Positions 63,459 through 64,000 of a stretch of DNA of 64,000 nucleotides are shown in pieces (the first letter of the stretch is position 1; each line of letters opens with the position of its first letter). The position numbers and the translations under genes were made by a program. The DNA is taken from positions 16,542-80,541 of the forward strand of contig NZ_VFAC01000020.1 of the NCBI RefSeq assembly GCF_007644105.1. The letters run 5' to 3'. The stretch is from Elioraea rosea. GTDB taxonomy: Bacteria > Pseudomonadota > Alphaproteobacteria > Acetobacterales > Acetobacteraceae. Below the pieces are notes generated by a model. The model was not told the origin of the DNA, did not search any database, and was given only the letters and a program-made list of their open reading frames with translations.

Positions 63459-64000
63459 TCACGGCGCCGGTGCGAGGCCGAGGGTCAGCCCGCCCGCCCC
63501 CTCGGACAGCCTGAGCCCGGCGGATTGCAGCGCGGAGGCGGCCGACGCCTGCCCGCCCGGCACGCTCAGGGCAAGCCGCGCCTCCCGCCGGGACAGGGCG
63601 ATCACCTCGTACCCGCCGATCGACGGCGCGCCGGCGAGGCGGCGGCGGATCTCCACCCAGTCCTGCAGCCCCGACAGGGGGGCGACCACCTCGACACGCC
63701 CGGCCGTGCCGCCGGCCGGACGGGCGGCGAGCAGCCCACGCACCCGCTCGGGCCGGAAGAACACGTTCAACGTCGCGGCATAACGGGTGAGCCCGATCTG
63801 CTCGTTCTCGACCTCGTAGCTCTCGACGAGACGCTCGATCTCCTCCCCGCTCACGCCGGAGAGGCGGGCCGCGTCGCCAGGCGATTCGCGGGCCAGCAGC
63901 GCCTGCCAGGCCGAGCGGAGGCCGCCGGCGATGGCCCGCTCGCGGGCGGCGGTGGCGGTGTCGGCCGTCGCTTCGGCCGGCACGCCGCGGACCGCGAAGC
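63459..64000 (-). CDS. DUF2066 domain protein, 5' end cut by window edge
   Basis: The C-terminal part of a DUF2066 protein is present. The reading frame runs from the right edge (FAVRGVPAEATADTATAARE, then RAIAGGLRSAWQALLARES) to the stop at 63459. The body has EIERLVESYEVENEQIGLTR and YAATLNVFFRPERVRGLL, usual for the family. The gene is open at the window edge, so an apparent GTG start at 63983 is an artefact. In Alphaproteobacteria DUF2066 genes lie between purM and this transporter-hdaA cluster. Function unknown; a periplasmic location is usual. Confidence 0.85.
   Translation of the reverse strand, partial: FAVRGVPAEATADTATAARERAIAGGLRSAWQALLARESPGDAARLSGVSGEEIERLVESYEVENEQIGLTRYAATLNVFFRPERVRGLLAARPAGGTAGRVEVVAPLSGLQDWVEIRRRLAGAPSIGGYEVIALSRREARLALSVPGGQASAASALQSAGLRLSEGAGGLTLGLAPAP

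Overview
The window is about 70% GC with strong third-position G/C bias. Almost every line of it is coding. The gene content (ppx-ppk1-hdaA-AI-2E exporter-PgsA-like-DUF2066 block, clustered sdhCDAB, metK-trmB, Bug-type solute-binding protein, CheZ of the FQDxTGQ type, many GTG starts and 1-4 bp stop/start overlaps) indicates an alphaproteobacterium, probably Rhodospirillales/Acetobacteraceae-like. There is no 16S rRNA here, so the genus is left open. I see no CRISPR array, prophage or insertion sequence. The only RNA gene I can support is one tRNA-Leu(UAA).

Layout. 1-10418 (minus strand) is a surface-polysaccharide locus: a nucleotide-sugar dehydrogenase, a regulator preceded by two perfect 15-bp dyads, then a translationally coupled run of aminotransferase, CDP-glucose synthesis (rfbF, rfbG), a C-methyltransferase, an RmlC-like epimerase, a hexapeptide acyltransferase, a glycosyltransferase and an asparagine synthase-like amidotransferase. 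10614-13100 is a lone glycogen phosphorylase. 13123-20183 (minus) is a two-partner secretion pair (FHA-type exoprotein with nine ~27-residue rungs, plus its FhaC-like transporter), followed by a TetR-like regulator and a ferric-reductase-like flavocytochrome. 20546-22615 holds two small conserved proteins and an MFS carrier. 22785-26410 is a MacA-like adaptor with separate MacB-like ATPase and permease. 26420 is a guanine-deaminase-like enzyme.

26887-31739 is the most unusual part. A minus-strand operon encodes a membrane-anchored unknown, a soluble protein whose C-terminal half resembles the cytosolic domain of the flagellar/type III export gate protein FlhA, and a third unknown. It is divergent from a cheZ gene. 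No flagellar structural gene is present in the window.

31886-37652 carries an RTX protein, a flavin disulfide reductase with a TVP38-type membrane protein, a DUF547 protein, a DUF3313 lipoprotein and a 47-residue membrane peptide. 37949-41473 is the complete succinate dehydrogenase operon, followed by a fasciclin lipoprotein. 42269-46612 is an IclR-controlled module of citryl-CoA-lyase-like protein, acyl-CoA ligase and solute-binding protein. 46693-48852 is an ArsR / SRPBCC / GST / DUF899 operon with an autoregulatory-looking dyad over the start codon.

48859-51920 is tRNA-Leu, dapB, metK and trmB. 52021-56289 is an RND multidrug pump (adaptor plus AcrB-type permease). 56399-64000 (minus) is a DUF1194 von Willebrand-type protein, then the polyphosphate pair ppx/ppk1, hdaA, an AI-2E family transporter, a CDP-alcohol phosphatidyltransferase and a DUF2066 protein cut by the right edge.
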